Positions 12,957 through 21,565 are shown, counted from the first letter of the stretch. The stretch is DNA of 54,716 nt from Nitrosomonas sp. Nm33 (GCF_900107265.1 NZ_FNPJ01000013.1:1-54716), one strand, 5' to 3'. A program made the numbers and translations. Notes: generated by a model from the letters alone, not told the origin.

Positions 12957-13982
12957 CTAACTACTTTGATGATGGGAAAAGGCGATTAAATCCTGCATTT
13001 TTTTCATGGCTGCACCACTTGCGAGAACGCTACGGGCTTTTTCGATTCCCTCGGCAAGCGATGCTGTGATTCCTGCTACATAAATGGCTGCGCCTGCGTT
13101 CAATAAAACAATGTCTCTCGCTGGTCCGGACTGATTATCCAGCACAGCTAGCAGCATTTCTTTGGCATGGGCTAGATCGGTTACTTTAATGGTTTCAATC
13201 GGTGCACTGGCAATACCAAAATCCTCTGGCTCGATCGTATATTCATAAATTTCACCTTGCTTAAGCTCACCCACTCTTGTTTCCCCGGTAATCGTGATCT
13301 CATCCAGACCATCATAACCGTGTATAACCATAACGTGATGACTGCCCAGGCGTTGTAGCACACGTGCAATGATACTGACTAGCCTCGCGTCAAATACACC
13401 TAATAACTGATTTTTGGCACCGGCAGGATTAGTAAGTGGCCCCAGAATATTGAATAATGTGCGTACCCCCAATTCACGCCGAACGGGGGCAGCATGCTTC
13501 ATCGCAGTATGAAAATTAGGCGCAAACATGAAACCGACACCGATTTGATCAATAGACTGAGCGATTTGCTGAGGGGTTTGATTCAGATTGACCCCGACGG
13601 CTTCGAGCACATCCGCGCTGCCCGATTTGCTGGAAACTGAACGCCCCCCATGTTTGGCCACCTGTGCGCCCGCTGCAGCAGCAACAAAAGTCGATGCAGT
13701 TGATACATTGAAGGTATGGGAAGCATCCCCACCCGTTCCACAAGTATCAACCAAATGCGTTAAATCCGACACGTCAACTCGGGTAGCAAATTCACGCATC
13801 ACTTGGGCTGCGGCAGCAATTTCTTCGATGGTTTCTTTTTTTACCCGCAACCCTGCAATGATGGCAGCAATCAATAGCGGCGATATTTCACCAAGCATGA
13901 TCTGCCGCATCAGTGTTAGCATGTCATCGTATGGAATTTCCCGTTGCTCGATCAGGCGAGCCAATATCGCTTGTGGGTTCAC
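12957..13982 (-). CDS. trpD: Anthranilate phosphoribosyltransferase
   Basis: Transfers phosphoribose from PRPP to anthranilate, the second step of tryptophan synthesis. 341 aa, normal length. Family motifs visible: [19 protein letters not shown] (PRPP-binding glycine loop, about residues 83-101), [19 protein letters not shown] (about 113-131) and the [20 protein letters not shown] block (about 178-197). It lies 9 bp upstream of trpC and about 30 bp downstream of trpG on the same strand, so the three form one operon. Confidence 0.96.
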   Translation of the reverse strand: MNPQAILARLIEQREIPYDDMLTLMRQIMLGEISPLLIAAIIAGLRVKKETIEEIAAAAQVMREFATRVDVSDLTHLVDTCGTGGDASHTFNVSTASTFVAAAAGAQVAKHGGRSVSSKSGSADVLEAVGVNLNQTPQQIAQSIDQIGVGFMFAPNFHTAMKHAAPVRRELGVRTLFNILGPLTNPAGAKNQLLGVFDARLVSIIARVLQRLGSHHVMVIHGYDGLDEITITGETRVGELKQGEIYEYTIEPEDFGIASAPIETIKVTDLAHAKEMLLAVLDNQSGPARDIVLLNAGAAIYVAGITASLAEGIEKARSVLASGAAMKKMQDLIAFSHHQSS

Positions 13983-14021
13983 AGATTAAATGGCTTTATG
14001 AAAGAATTAGATATCTGATTG

Positions 14022-14588
14022 TTACCCGCCAACCAGAAAATTTCTGAGTAATTGGTGCCCATGCTCGCTCAAAATCGACTCTGGGTGAAACTGCACGCCC
14101 TCGATCGGTAGTGTTTTATGGCGTACACCCATAATTTCACCATCCTCAGTCCAGGCAGTAATCTCCAGGCAATCCGGCAAACTTTCACGCTCGATCACGA
14201 GAGAATGATAGCGCGTCGCTATAAACGGATTGGGCAAACCTCGAAACACCCCCACATCATGATGAAAAATCTGCGAGGTTTTCCCATGCATGAGTTGTTT
14301 GGCGTGAACGATTCGTCCTCCAAAAGCCTGACCGATACTCTGGTGACCCAGGCATACACCCAGCGTCGGAACCTGCCCACCGTAATCTCTAAGTAATGAC
14401 AAGGAAATCCCTGCTTCATTGGGCGTACAGGGCCCCGGGGAAATGACGATTCTGTCAGGATGAAGCTGTTTAATGCGCTCCAGCGTTATCTCATCATTAC
14501 GAAAAACCTCGACTTCCTCACCTAATTCACCAAAATATTGCACCAGGTTATAGGTGAAAGAATCGTAATTGTCGATCATCAGCAGCAT
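14022..14588 (-). CDS. trpG: Anthranilate/aminodeoxychorismate synthase glutamine amidotransferase subunit
   Basis: Class I glutamine amidotransferase that supplies ammonia to TrpE (and often PabB). 188 aa. It opens [20 protein letters not shown]. The nucleophile is Cys79 in GVCLGHQ; the His-Glu pair is in GVQFHPES near residue 170. It heads trpGDC on the minus strand. The usual trpE partner is not upstream: the flanking segment instead holds the tracrRNA and cas9, so TrpE must be encoded elsewhere. In this family one subunit commonly serves both tryptophan and folate synthesis. Confidence 0.95.
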   Translation of the reverse strand: MLLMIDNYDSFTYNLVQYFGELGEEVEVFRNDEITLERIKQLHPDRIVISPGPCTPNEAGISLSLLRDYGGQVPTLGVCLGHQSIGQAFGGRIVHAKQLMHGKTSQIFHHDVGVFRGLPNPFIATRYHSLVIERESLPDCLEITAWTEDGEIMGVRHKTLPIEGVQFHPESILSEHGHQLLRNFLVGG

Positions 14589-14949
14589 TTTTTATATCAA
14601 TAAAACTCAGTAATAATAGTTGGAAGCAGTAAACATCAGATGAGCTTACTAAACGCTGATTTTATCACGGACTAAATAACCATCGGCTAAAGTTGGTAGA
14701 TTTGATTTACGATTTGTAAGTCTGGATACATATCGATTGGGTAGCATTCTTATTCGAGCTTCTTTCTAAAAGTATCTATCCGAATTTGACTCAAATTGAC
14801 GCTCCAAGTATTTGCCTGATTATTGCTTCCGTCATCTTCCTGCCCTTGCACAGACACAGAATTACCCTCGCGCCAACGGATGCTTACTGCGGTATATTCT
14901 CTCAGCTAAGTTAACTGACAAAACTGCCAATTTTAATCCTATGATGGAA
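14589..14949. other. Intergenic region between trpG and the tracrRNA
   Basis: No gene seen on either strand; only short non-coding open frames. It marks the junction between the trp operon and the CRISPR locus. The trpG promoter should lie close to 14590-14700 on the minus strand, but no clear hexamers stand out. Confidence 0.5.
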
Positions 14950-15041
14950 ATAAAAAGGGTCGCCTATAGCGACCCTATCATTTGGTGCATCTTTCAGCTT
15001 GTTAGCGTCCAGAGCACAAATCCCAATATGCTATTGTTATG
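14950..15041 (-). ncRNA. tracrRNA of the type II-C CRISPR-Cas9 system
   Basis: Reading the minus strand: an anti-repeat (15033-15011, TAGCATATTGGGATTTGTGC then TCT) differs from the plus-strand CRISPR repeat at one base over 23. Looser complementarity continues to about 15001 (lower stem). Then comes AAGCTGAAAGATGCACC, which resembles the conserved linker/nexus of known II-C tracrRNAs. A strong terminator hairpin ends it: GGGTCGC, loop, GCGACCC, TTTTTA at 14975-14951. The 5' end is placed by a promoter 7 bases upstream, giving about 90 nt. The RNA would pair with crRNA read from the minus strand of the array and load Cas9. It is divergent from cas9 and shares its promoter region. Confidence 0.88.
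14951..14975 (-). terminator. Terminator of the tracrRNA
   Basis: 7-bp GC-rich stem GGGTCGC/GCGACCC with a 5-base loop, followed on the minus strand by five T residues. It is the expected final hairpin of the tracrRNA. Confidence 0.9.
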
Positions 15042-15047
15042 TTGAGT

Positions 15048-15076
15048 ATCCTAATAGAGAGAGATATTATAGTCAA
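15048..15076 (-). promoter_or_regulatory. Promoter of the tracrRNA
   Basis: Minus strand: -35 TTGACT (15076-15071), 17-bp spacer, -10 TAGGAT (15053-15048). Transcription would start near 15041, just ahead of the anti-repeat. An overlapping TATAAT (15070-15065) without a good -35 is an alternative start. Confidence 0.65.
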
Positions 15077-15117
15077 TAAAATCATACTAATACCTTAATC
15101 TTAATAGGGAATATGTC

Positions 15118-18100
15118 ATGCTGCATAAGATGCGCTATCGACTGGCACTTGATTTAGGATCAACTTCACTGGGCTGGGCGATGATTAGATTAGATGCCAA
15201 TCAGCGACCCTGTGCGGTTATCAAAGCGGGGGTGCGTATTTTTTCGAACGGCCGCAATCCGAAAGATGGTTCTTCTTTGGCTGTAACCCGCAGAGAAGCC
15301 CGCGCCATGCGTCGTCGTCGTGATCGTCTGCTCAAACGCAAGGCACGCATGATGCGTACACTCATAGAATATGGCTTTTTTCCTGCCGAAGAAGCGCAGC
15401 GGAAGGCACTAGAAACACTCAATCCTTATAAATTACGTGCTGATGGATTGGATAAAGCACTCACTCCGGCTGAATTTGGCCGTGTATTGTTTCACATCAA
15501 CCAACGACGCGGATTCAAGAGTAACCGCAAAACTGATAAAAAAGATACTGATAGTGGTGCGCTAAAAACCGCTATCAGCAAATTGCGCGAAATACTGAAA
15601 ACAGAAAACTGCCGCACCGTGGGTGAATGGCTGCACAAACGCAATCAAGCAGGTCAAACTGTTCGCGCTCGCTACCGCCAAGACAAAACTATCAAGGATG
15701 ATGGCAAGGCAAAAATTGACAAGTATTACGATCTCTATATTGACCGCGCCATGATTGAGCATGAGTTTAATGAATTATGGAGAAAGCAGGCAGAATTCAA
15801 TCCAGCCCTATTCAGCAGTGCAGCCTACACCGACTTGAAAGACGTATTGTTGTATCAACGTCCGCTTAAACCTGTCAAACCTGGGCGTTGCACCTTTATG
15901 TCCGATGAAGAACGTGCACCGTTAGCATTACCTAGCACCCAACGCTTCCGTATGTATCAGGAGGTTAATAATCTGCGTATCCTGCGGGAAGGCTTGAAGG
16001 AAGAACCTCTGACATTGCAGCAACGCGATGATCTAATTGTTGTGCTAGAAAGAAACAATAAACGCACCTTTACGCAAATTAAGAAATTGCTTGGCGTTGG
16101 CGGTGCAGTTCAGTTCAACTTTGAAGATCCGAAACGTGAGGAACTTAAAGGTAATACCACCAACGCCATTCTTGGCAAAAAAGAACATTTTGGTGAGGCT
16201 TGGATTGCGTTCGACGAAGCTAAACAAGACGCCATTGTCATGCAATTAATCAAAGAGGAAAACGAAGCTAAACTCATCCAGTGGCTGCAAGATGAAACCG
16301 GCATTGAGGAAGAACGTGCTGAAATCATTGCCAATGTTGGATTACCGGAAGGCTATGGCAGTTTAGGTACAAAGGCATTAGCACGAATTCTGCCAGAACT
16401 GCGCCGTGATGTGGTGACATACGACAAGGCGGTACAAGCTGCAGGCTTCGAGCACCACAGTAAACTCAATCAAAATAGAGGAATTCCCGGCATCACGTTC
16501 AAAATCGAAAGCATTGATCAAGATACTGGTGAGATCAAAGAATTTCACATTCACAAGGAATTGCCTTATTACGGTGAATATCTGCAACGCCACGTTGGAT
16601 TTGGCAGCGGCAAACCGGAAGATCCCATCGAAAAACGATACGGCAAAATTGCTAACCCCACCGTGCATATCGGGTTAAATCAGGTACGCCTTGCAGTAAA
16701 CGCGCTCATTAAGCGCTACGGTCATCCCAGCGAAGTCATAGTCGAGGTGGCGCGTGACTTGAAACAAAGCAAAGAGCAGCGCAGCGAAGAAAATAAGCGG
16801 CAAGCTGAAAATCAGCAACGCAACAATCGGTTACGCACTGAAATTGCTAGAATTTTACAGATTAATGAAGAGGGCATCCGTCGCGACGACATTGAGAAGA
16901 TGATTTTATGGATCGAACTCAGTGCTGATGTCGCTGACCGGAAATGCCCTTATTCAGGTGTACCGATCAGCGCAACCATGCTCCTGAGCGACGAAGTGGA
17001 AATTGAGCACATTTTGCCCTTCTCACAAACGCTCGATGACAGTCTCAACAACAAAACGGTGGCGCTCCGTAAAGCCAATCGCGTTAAAGGAGACCGGACA
17101 CCGTGGGAAGCACAGCAAGATTTTGCTGCTCAAGGCTGGAGCTATGCGGATATCCTCGCCAGGGCAGAAAACATGCGCAAAGAAAAACGCTATCGTTTTG
17201 CCGAAGATGGTTATAAACGCTGGCTGAAGGATGATGCGGGATTCCTACCGCGCGCACTGAATGACACGCGCTATTTAAGCAGAGTGGCACGCGAATACCT
17301 GCACCTGATTTGCCCCAATACTCGTGTCATCCCTGGTCGCATAACCGCCATGCTGCGCAGTCAATTTGGTCTCAACAAGGTGCTCGGCTTGAACGGAGAA
17401 AAGAACCGCAATGACCACCGCCACCACGCGGTGGATGCCTGCGTAATTGGCGTGACTGATCAGGGTTTGTTGCAAAAATTCGCAAAAGCCAGTGCCAGCG
17501 CGCGTGAAAAGCAACTCAACCGGCTCGTGGACAACATGGAGTCACCGTGGAAAAACTACCAAGAGCATGTACAACGCGCCATTGATGCTATTTGGGTTAG
17601 CCACAAGCCGGATCACAGCCACGAAGGCGCAATGCACAATGACACAGCTTATGGCTTGCGAGGCAATGGCAAAGTCAGTTTCCATAAAATGATGGATGGT
17701 AAGCGTGAATACATTGAAGATAATCTCAAAGTCATTGAAATTGCCGATACAAAAGCTGCAGAACGCCATGGCTTGTTGCCCAATGGTAAACCTAAACCCT
17801 ATAAAGGCTACAAAGGTGACAGCAACTACTGCATTGAAATTGTTCGCAATGAAAAAGGCAGATGGGAAGGAGAGGTTATTTCTACCTTTGAGGCTTATCA
17901 GCTCGTGCGTGAACAGGGTGCCGCACAGCTTCGGCATCCGGCTTTGGGTATCAGCGGGAAACCTTTGGTAATGCGGTTAATGATTGATGACACAGTTCGT
18001 TTAGATGTTGACGGTCAATCTTGCACAATGCGAATAGCGAAATTAAGTAGTAATGGGCAAATATTCATGGCAGACATATGTGAAGCAAACGTTGATGCAA

Positions 18101-18228
18101 GAAATCGAAATAAAGAAGATTCATTTGCCTACATTTCCAAAATGGCAGGTTCTCTTCAAACAGCCAAAGCACGCCGCGTCACCATTTCTCCGATTGGCGA
18201 ACTCCGCGATTCCGGTTTCAAGGGGTAA
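15118..18228 (+). CDS. cas9: CRISPR-associated endonuclease Cas9, type II-C
   Basis: RNA-guided double-strand DNA nuclease. At 1036 aa it has the compact II-C size. RuvC-I: RLALDLGSTSLGWAMI with catalytic Asp12. The arginine-rich bridge helix is at about 58-80 (TRREARAMRRRRDRLLKRK). An alpha-helical recognition lobe spans roughly 81-530. RuvC-II: VIVEVARDLKQS with Glu543. HNH: VEIEHILPFSQTLDD...NNKTVAL with His631. RuvC-III: HHAVDACVIGV with His769/His770 and Asp773. A C-terminal PAM-interacting region runs to 1036. All catalytic residues are present, so it should be active. ATG 15118 follows an AGGGA site by 8 bases; ATG 15130 is a possible shorter start. The cas1 start lies 5 bp behind the stop. 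PAM cannot be read from sequence. Confidence 0.98.
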   Translation: MLHKMRYRLALDLGSTSLGWAMIRLDANQRPCAVIKAGVRIFSNGRNPKDGSSLAVTRREARAMRRRRDRLLKRKARMMRTLIEYGFFPAEEAQRKALETLNPYKLRADGLDKALTPAEFGRVLFHINQRRGFKSNRKTDKKDTDSGALKTAISKLREILKTENCRTVGEWLHKRNQAGQTVRARYRQDKTIKDDGKAKIDKYYDLYIDRAMIEHEFNELWRKQAEFNPALFSSAAYTDLKDVLLYQRPLKPVKPGRCTFMSDEERAPLALPSTQRFRMYQEVNNLRILREGLKEEPLTLQQRDDLIVVLERNNKRTFTQIKKLLGVGGAVQFNFEDPKREELKGNTTNAILGKKEHFGEAWIAFDEAKQDAIVMQLIKEENEAKLIQWLQDETGIEEERAEIIANVGLPEGYGSLGTKALARILPELRRDVVTYDKAVQAAGFEHHSKLNQNRGIPGITFKIESIDQDTGEIKEFHIHKELPYYGEYLQRHVGFGSGKPEDPIEKRYGKIANPTVHIGLNQVRLAVNALIKRYGHPSEVIVEVARDLKQSKEQRSEENKRQAENQQRNNRLRTEIARILQINEEGIRRDDIEKMILWIELSADVADRKCPYSGVPISATMLLSDEVEIEHILPFSQTLDDSLNNKTVALRKANRVKGDRTPWEAQQDFAAQGWSYADILARAENMRKEKRYRFAEDGYKRWLKDDAGFLPRALNDTRYLSRVAREYLHLICPNTRVIPGRITAMLRSQFGLNKVLGLNGEKNRNDHRHHAVDACVIGVTDQGLLQKFAKASASAREKQLNRLVDNMESPWKNYQEHVQRAIDAIWVSHKPDHSHEGAMHNDTAYGLRGNGKVSFHKMMDGKREYIEDNLKVIEIADTKAAERHGLLPNGKPKPYKGYKGDSNYCIEIVRNEKGRWEGEVISTFEAYQLVREQGAAQLRHPALGISGKPLVMRLMIDDTVRLDVDGQSCTMRIAKLSSNGQIFMADICEANVDARNRNKEDSFAYISKMAGSLQTAKARRVTISPIGELRDSGFKG

Positions 18229-18233
18229 CTCAG

Positions 18234-19163
18234 ATGATAGGCCGCATCGTAGAAGTGGCGGATGACCGGCGGCATTTGTTCCTTTCGCGCGGTTTTCTGG
18301 TGGTAAAAGACACGGAAGGCGAGCGTAAGGAATTGGGGCAAGTACCGTTGGATGATATTGCTGCTGTAATCGCCAATGCGCATGGCCTGAGTTATACCAA
18401 TAACCTTTTAGTGGCGCTAGCCGAGCGTTGCGCACCATTCGTGCTGTGTGCTGCCAATCACAATGCGGTAGGGATGGTACTGACAATAGATGGTAACTAT
18501 CAACAAGCAAAACGATTTGATGCACAACTTGCTGCCAGTCAGCCGCTCATGAAGCGGCTTTGGGCAGAAATTGTCAAATCAAAATTACAGCAACAAGCTA
18601 CTGCACTTGAGGCTGCAGGTGCGCCATTTATTCCTCTGTCTGCTCTGGCCCGCAAAGTGCGCTCCGGTGATCCGGAAAATTTCGAAGCCCAAGGCGCGCG
18701 GCGCTACTGGGGACTTCTGTTTGGGGATGATTTTCGCCGCGATCAGCAAAGTGACGGTCTTAACGCCATGCTCAACTATGGTTATACCGTCTTGCGCGCA
18801 GCCACCGCACGCGCTGTCGTTGCGGCAGGATTGCATCCAACCATCGGATTGCATCACAGTAACGAAGGCAATGCAATGCGGTTAGTGGATGATTTGATGG
18901 AACCTTTCCGACCTGTGATAGACCTGAAAGTCTGGCAATTACATCAGCAAGGTGAAATTCAGGTGACACCAGAAAACAAACGCGCATTGGTAAGAACGCT
19001 ATATGACGATATGCAAACCAATGTGGGCGCAACTCCTCTGATGGTCTGCGCACAGAAGCTTGCTACTTCACTGGCTCAAGTTTTTATGAGCGAGAGAAAA
19101 AAACTTGATTTGCCTCTGCCAGGGTTGCCACTCGACCTTGCTGCATCACTCAAGGACGACTAA
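18234..19163 (+). CDS. cas1: CRISPR integrase Cas1 (type II)
   Basis: Catalytic subunit of the Cas1-Cas2 spacer integrase. 309 aa, the length of type II Cas1. It opens with a beta-rich N-domain (MIGRIVEVADDRRHLFLSRG) and continues into the helical C-domain. That domain carries NAMLNYGYTVLRAATARAVV, GLHPTIGLHHSNEGN (metal/DNA-binding His207/His208) and DDLMEPFRPVIDLKVW (acidic metal ligands). These match the Cas1 active-site blocks. It starts 5 bp after cas9 and ends 6 bp before cas2, so the three are one operon. Absence of csn2 and cas4 next to it defines subtype II-C. Confidence 0.97.
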   Translation: MIGRIVEVADDRRHLFLSRGFLVVKDTEGERKELGQVPLDDIAAVIANAHGLSYTNNLLVALAERCAPFVLCAANHNAVGMVLTIDGNYQQAKRFDAQLAASQPLMKRLWAEIVKSKLQQQATALEAAGAPFIPLSALARKVRSGDPENFEAQGARRYWGLLFGDDFRRDQQSDGLNAMLNYGYTVLRAATARAVVAAGLHPTIGLHHSNEGNAMRLVDDLMEPFRPVIDLKVWQLHQQGEIQVTPENKRALVRTLYDDMQTNVGATPLMVCAQKLATSLAQVFMSERKKLDLPLPGLPLDLAASLKDD

Positions 19164-19169
19164 CGTGCC

Positions 19170-19496
19170 ATGCTTTCCGGATATCGCTTAATGTGGATTG
19201 TCGTTATGTTCGATTTGCCAGTGGTTGAAAAAGATGAACGTAAAGCAGCTACAAATTTTCGCAATGCCTTATTGGATATGGGCTTTGAGATGTCACAGTT
19301 TTCAGTTTATATGCGCTTTTGCAGTAGCCAGAGCCAGATAGACACCTACTGCGCACAAGTAGAAAAAATCTTGCCTGGAGGTGGAAAAGTCAATATCCTG
19401 CAATTTACTGATAAACAATATGAACGCATCATCACTTTTCATGGCAAAGCAAAACAATCAAATAAAAAATCACCAGAGCAGTATGAACTTTTCTAA
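19170..19496 (+). CDS. cas2: CRISPR adaptation protein Cas2
   Basis: Small ferredoxin-fold protein that dimerises and bridges two Cas1 dimers during spacer integration. 108 aa. The first strand is YRLMWIVVMFDLPVVEKDER with the conserved metal-site Asp15. A helix RKAATNFRNALLDMGFEMSQFSVYMR and the basic C-terminal tail follow, as in II-C Cas2. The stop is 70 bp from the first repeat; no terminator with a T-run lies between, but a 15-bp perfect inverted repeat does. Confidence 0.95.
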   Translation: MLSGYRLMWIVVMFDLPVVEKDERKAATNFRNALLDMGFEMSQFSVYMRFCSSQSQIDTYCAQVEKILPGGGKVNILQFTDKQYERIITFHGKAKQSNKKSPEQYELF

Positions 19497-19525
19497 TAAA
19501 AGTTATTTTTTCTTTATTTCCGATT

Positions 19526-19559
19526 ACGTTAACTCCATGAATAATCATGGAGTTAACGT
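19526..19559. other. Perfect 15-bp inverted repeat between cas2 and the array
   Basis: ACGTTAACTCCATGA (19526-19540), loop ATAA, TCATGGAGTTAACGT (19545-19559). It starts 29 bp after the cas2 stop and ends 6 bp before the first repeat. It could stop leftward array transcripts or rightward cas transcripts, but neither side has a T-tract. Could also bind a protein. Confidence 0.6.
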
Positions 19560-19565
19560 GCCTGG

Positions 19566-20855
19566 AGTTTAGCATATTGGGATCTGTGCTCTAGCCGGAA
19601 CTAACTTTAGAGTCATTTGGCATAGTGATAAAGTTTAGCATATTGGGATCTGTGCTCTAGCCGGAACTCTGGCCGGTAACACCATTACAGCGCGCATAGT
19701 TTAGCATATTGGGATCTGTGCTCTAGCCGGAACTTGATCACGAGCGCACAGGGATATTTTGGCAGTTTAGCATATTGGGATCTGTGCTCTAGCCGGAACG
19801 TAATCTCTCCAGCGAGGTTCTCATAATGGAGTTTAGCATATTGGGATCTGTGCTCTAGCCGGAACTGCAGCATCATGTGATTGAACTGCTGTGGTAGTTT
19901 AGCATATTGGGATCTGTGCTCTAGCCGGAACTAATACGTATTGCGCCGCCATCAATTTTGAAGTTTAGCATATTGGGATCTGTGCTCTAGCCGGAACATT
20001 TTAAATAAACAATCACTATCAAGACGGAGTTTAGCATATTGGGATCTGTGCTCTAGCCGGAACTGTAACGTCTTACCTGCGCCATCAATATTCAGTTTAG
20101 CATATTGGGATCTGTGCTCTAGCCGGAACACTGGCGAGATATTCACAAATGCTGAAGATAGTTTAGCATATTGGGATCTGTGCTCTAGCCGGAACCATTT
20201 GCTTAGTATTCACGTATTCCTTCATAGTTTAGCATATTGGGATCTGTGCTCTAGCCGGAACCGAAAGACTTATATTAGACCTTGACCATATAGTTTAGCA
20301 TATTGGGATCTGTGCTCTAGCCGGAACATTCCCCACTTTTACACTACTGCCAGTCTTAGTTTAGCATATTGGGATCTGTGCTCTAGCCGGAACACAATAC
20401 AGATGCTAGCCCACCAGCAGCGGAGTTTAGCATATTGGGATCTGTGCTCTAGCCGGAACTATACGATCTTTGAGTTTCCGCATAATTTTAGTTTAGCATA
20501 TTGGGATCTGTGCTCTAGCCGGAACACCATCACGCCTAACACCACCGCCGGTCCAAGTTTAGCATATTGGGATCTGTGCTCTAGCCGGAACTTCTGCCGG
20601 TAATTAGCGCCATATTCAATAAGTTTAGCATATTGGGATCTGTGCTCTAGCCGGAACGGGTGGAACGAATGCGGCATGCGTACATAGAGTTTAGCATATT
20701 GGGATCTGTGCTCTAGCCGGAACTCGGTTACAGTAAATGCTGGTTCCGAGGCAAGTTTAGCATATTGGGATCTGTGCTCTAGCCGGAACACCATTCCGAA
20801 TGAGTTGAAATGACAGAGGAGTTTAGCATATTGGGATCTGTGCTCTAGCCGGAAC
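19566..20855 (-). CRISPR. Type II-C CRISPR array, 20 repeats and 19 spacers
   Basis: Twenty 36-bp repeats with a strict 66-bp period; all 19 spacers are 30 bp. On the plus strand repeats begin AGTTTAGCATATTGGGATCT and end CTCTAGCCGGAAC. They appear identical throughout, including both terminal ones. The tracrRNA anti-repeat is on the minus strand and carries the plus-strand repeat sequence, so the functional crRNA is read from the minus strand (repeat 5' GTTCCGGCTAGAGCACAG). The array is therefore transcribed right to left, against cas9-cas1-cas2. Each minus-strand repeat ends TATGCTAAACT, an extended -10-like motif. The upstream (leader) side at 20856 meets a transposon remnant after 16 bp. 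No spacer matches anything I could spot in this window. Confidence 0.98.
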
Positions 20856-20871
20856 ACAATCAGAAGAACAA

Positions 20872-21136
20872 AAGGTGTCAGTCATTGCATCTTGCAAAAC
20901 GAACGAATTGACCAACTAACAGTACTGTAATGAACATTAAAATACGTTGCAATTTCAAACATTGTGTAATATCCCGTTTTGTATAGCGCATTCATTGCTT
21001 CTCCTCTATCAGTAATGCCGGCAACAATTTCATCCATTGGTTTCCTGGGCGATTTCTTCGATCGCTTGGTAATATGAATACTATTACTTTGCTTCAAACT
21101 AATATATTTTTGCACCTCACCAATAAAAGCATTATC
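20872..21136 (-). pseudogene. Remnant of an IS200/REP-associated-type transposase C-terminus
   Basis: A minus-strand open frame gives LLDNAFIGEVQKYISLKQ, then after a basic stretch ends in a helix-turn-helix-like tail: YKTGYYTMFEIATYFNVHYS then TVSWSIRSFCKMQ and stop (20882). The Tyr-rich tail with HYSTVS is typical of the C-terminus of Y1-type REP-associated transposases. The catalytic HUH part is absent; the frame runs into hicA. The DNA end AAGGTGTCAGTCATTG (20872 onward) is shared with the 99-bp element at 21864-21962 and is the likely transposon terminus. It abuts the CRISPR array at 16 bp. Confidence 0.6.
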
Positions 21137-21144
21137 GAGTAAGG

Positions 21145-21366
21145 TTAGGCATGAAGCGCCTCGGCGAACTCTTCTGTGGAAACGCCAGCCTGCTTGAGAA
21201 GACCAGCCAGCGTACCGATCTTCAACTCGTGATGGTTGGGAATAACGCAGCCAGACGAACCGCGGCGCATGACGATGTGGCTTCCGCGTTGACGGACGAC
21301 GACGAAACCGAACCGTTCCAAGGCTCGCACGACCTCGGCCCCGGACACAACCGGCAATTTAGGCAT
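21145..21366 (-). CDS. hicA: HicA-family toxin (mRNA interferase)
   Basis: Small double-stranded-RNA-binding-fold toxin that cleaves mRNA when free of HicB. 73 aa. It shows the family pattern VSGAEVVRALERFGFVVVRQ, then GSHIVMRR with the catalytic His30, and a C-terminal KIGTLAGLLKQAGVSTEEF. Its start overlaps the hicB stop by 8 bases, so the toxin is translated after the antitoxin. The coding sequence is visibly richer in G+C than the flanking DNA, pointing to horizontal acquisition. Toxin activity is inferred from family only. Confidence 0.88.
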   Translation of the reverse strand: MPKLPVVSGAEVVRALERFGFVVVRQRGSHIVMRRGSSGCVIPNHHELKIGTLAGLLKQAGVSTEEFAEALHA

Positions 21367-21565
21367 GTTCTGGCACTTCGAACGTAGTCAGCAATGGCCG
21401 ACCAGAAACAGCAAGGGGAAATTCTTCGAGATATAACTCTGTCGCCTCGCGCAGATTGACCAAAGCTTCTTCTACGGTTTCGCCTTGCGTAGTCGTGCCG
21501 GTTTCAGGGTTGAATGCGACATACCCTCCTTCCGGGGCTGGGCTTAAAACAGCGGACAGTTCCAT
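21359..21565 (-). CDS. hicB: HicB-family antitoxin
   Basis: Partner antitoxin of HicA. The 68-aa product has the partial RNase H-like fold of the family: MELSAVLSPAPEGGYVAFNP, GTTTQGETVEEALVNLREAT and ELYLEE. The long C-terminal DNA-binding domain found in some HicB is missing, so autoregulation may depend on the complex. It is first gene of the pair; a 10-bp inverted repeat 50-105 bp upstream could be its operator. Confidence 0.85.
   Translation of the reverse strand: MELSAVLSPAPEGGYVAFNPETGTTTQGETVEEALVNLREATELYLEEFPLAVSGRPLLTTFEVPEHA

Noticed and set aside
14812..15045. 77-codon plus-strand open frame upstream of cas9
   Set aside because: Overlaps the tracrRNA gene on the other strand and has no ribosome site or family match.
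19685..20857. Open frames with a repeated FRLEHRSQYAKL peptide on the minus strand (and SLAYWDLCSSRN on the plus strand)
   Set aside because: They are produced by the CRISPR array: the 66-bp unit is a multiple of three, so repeats stay in frame. Not genes.
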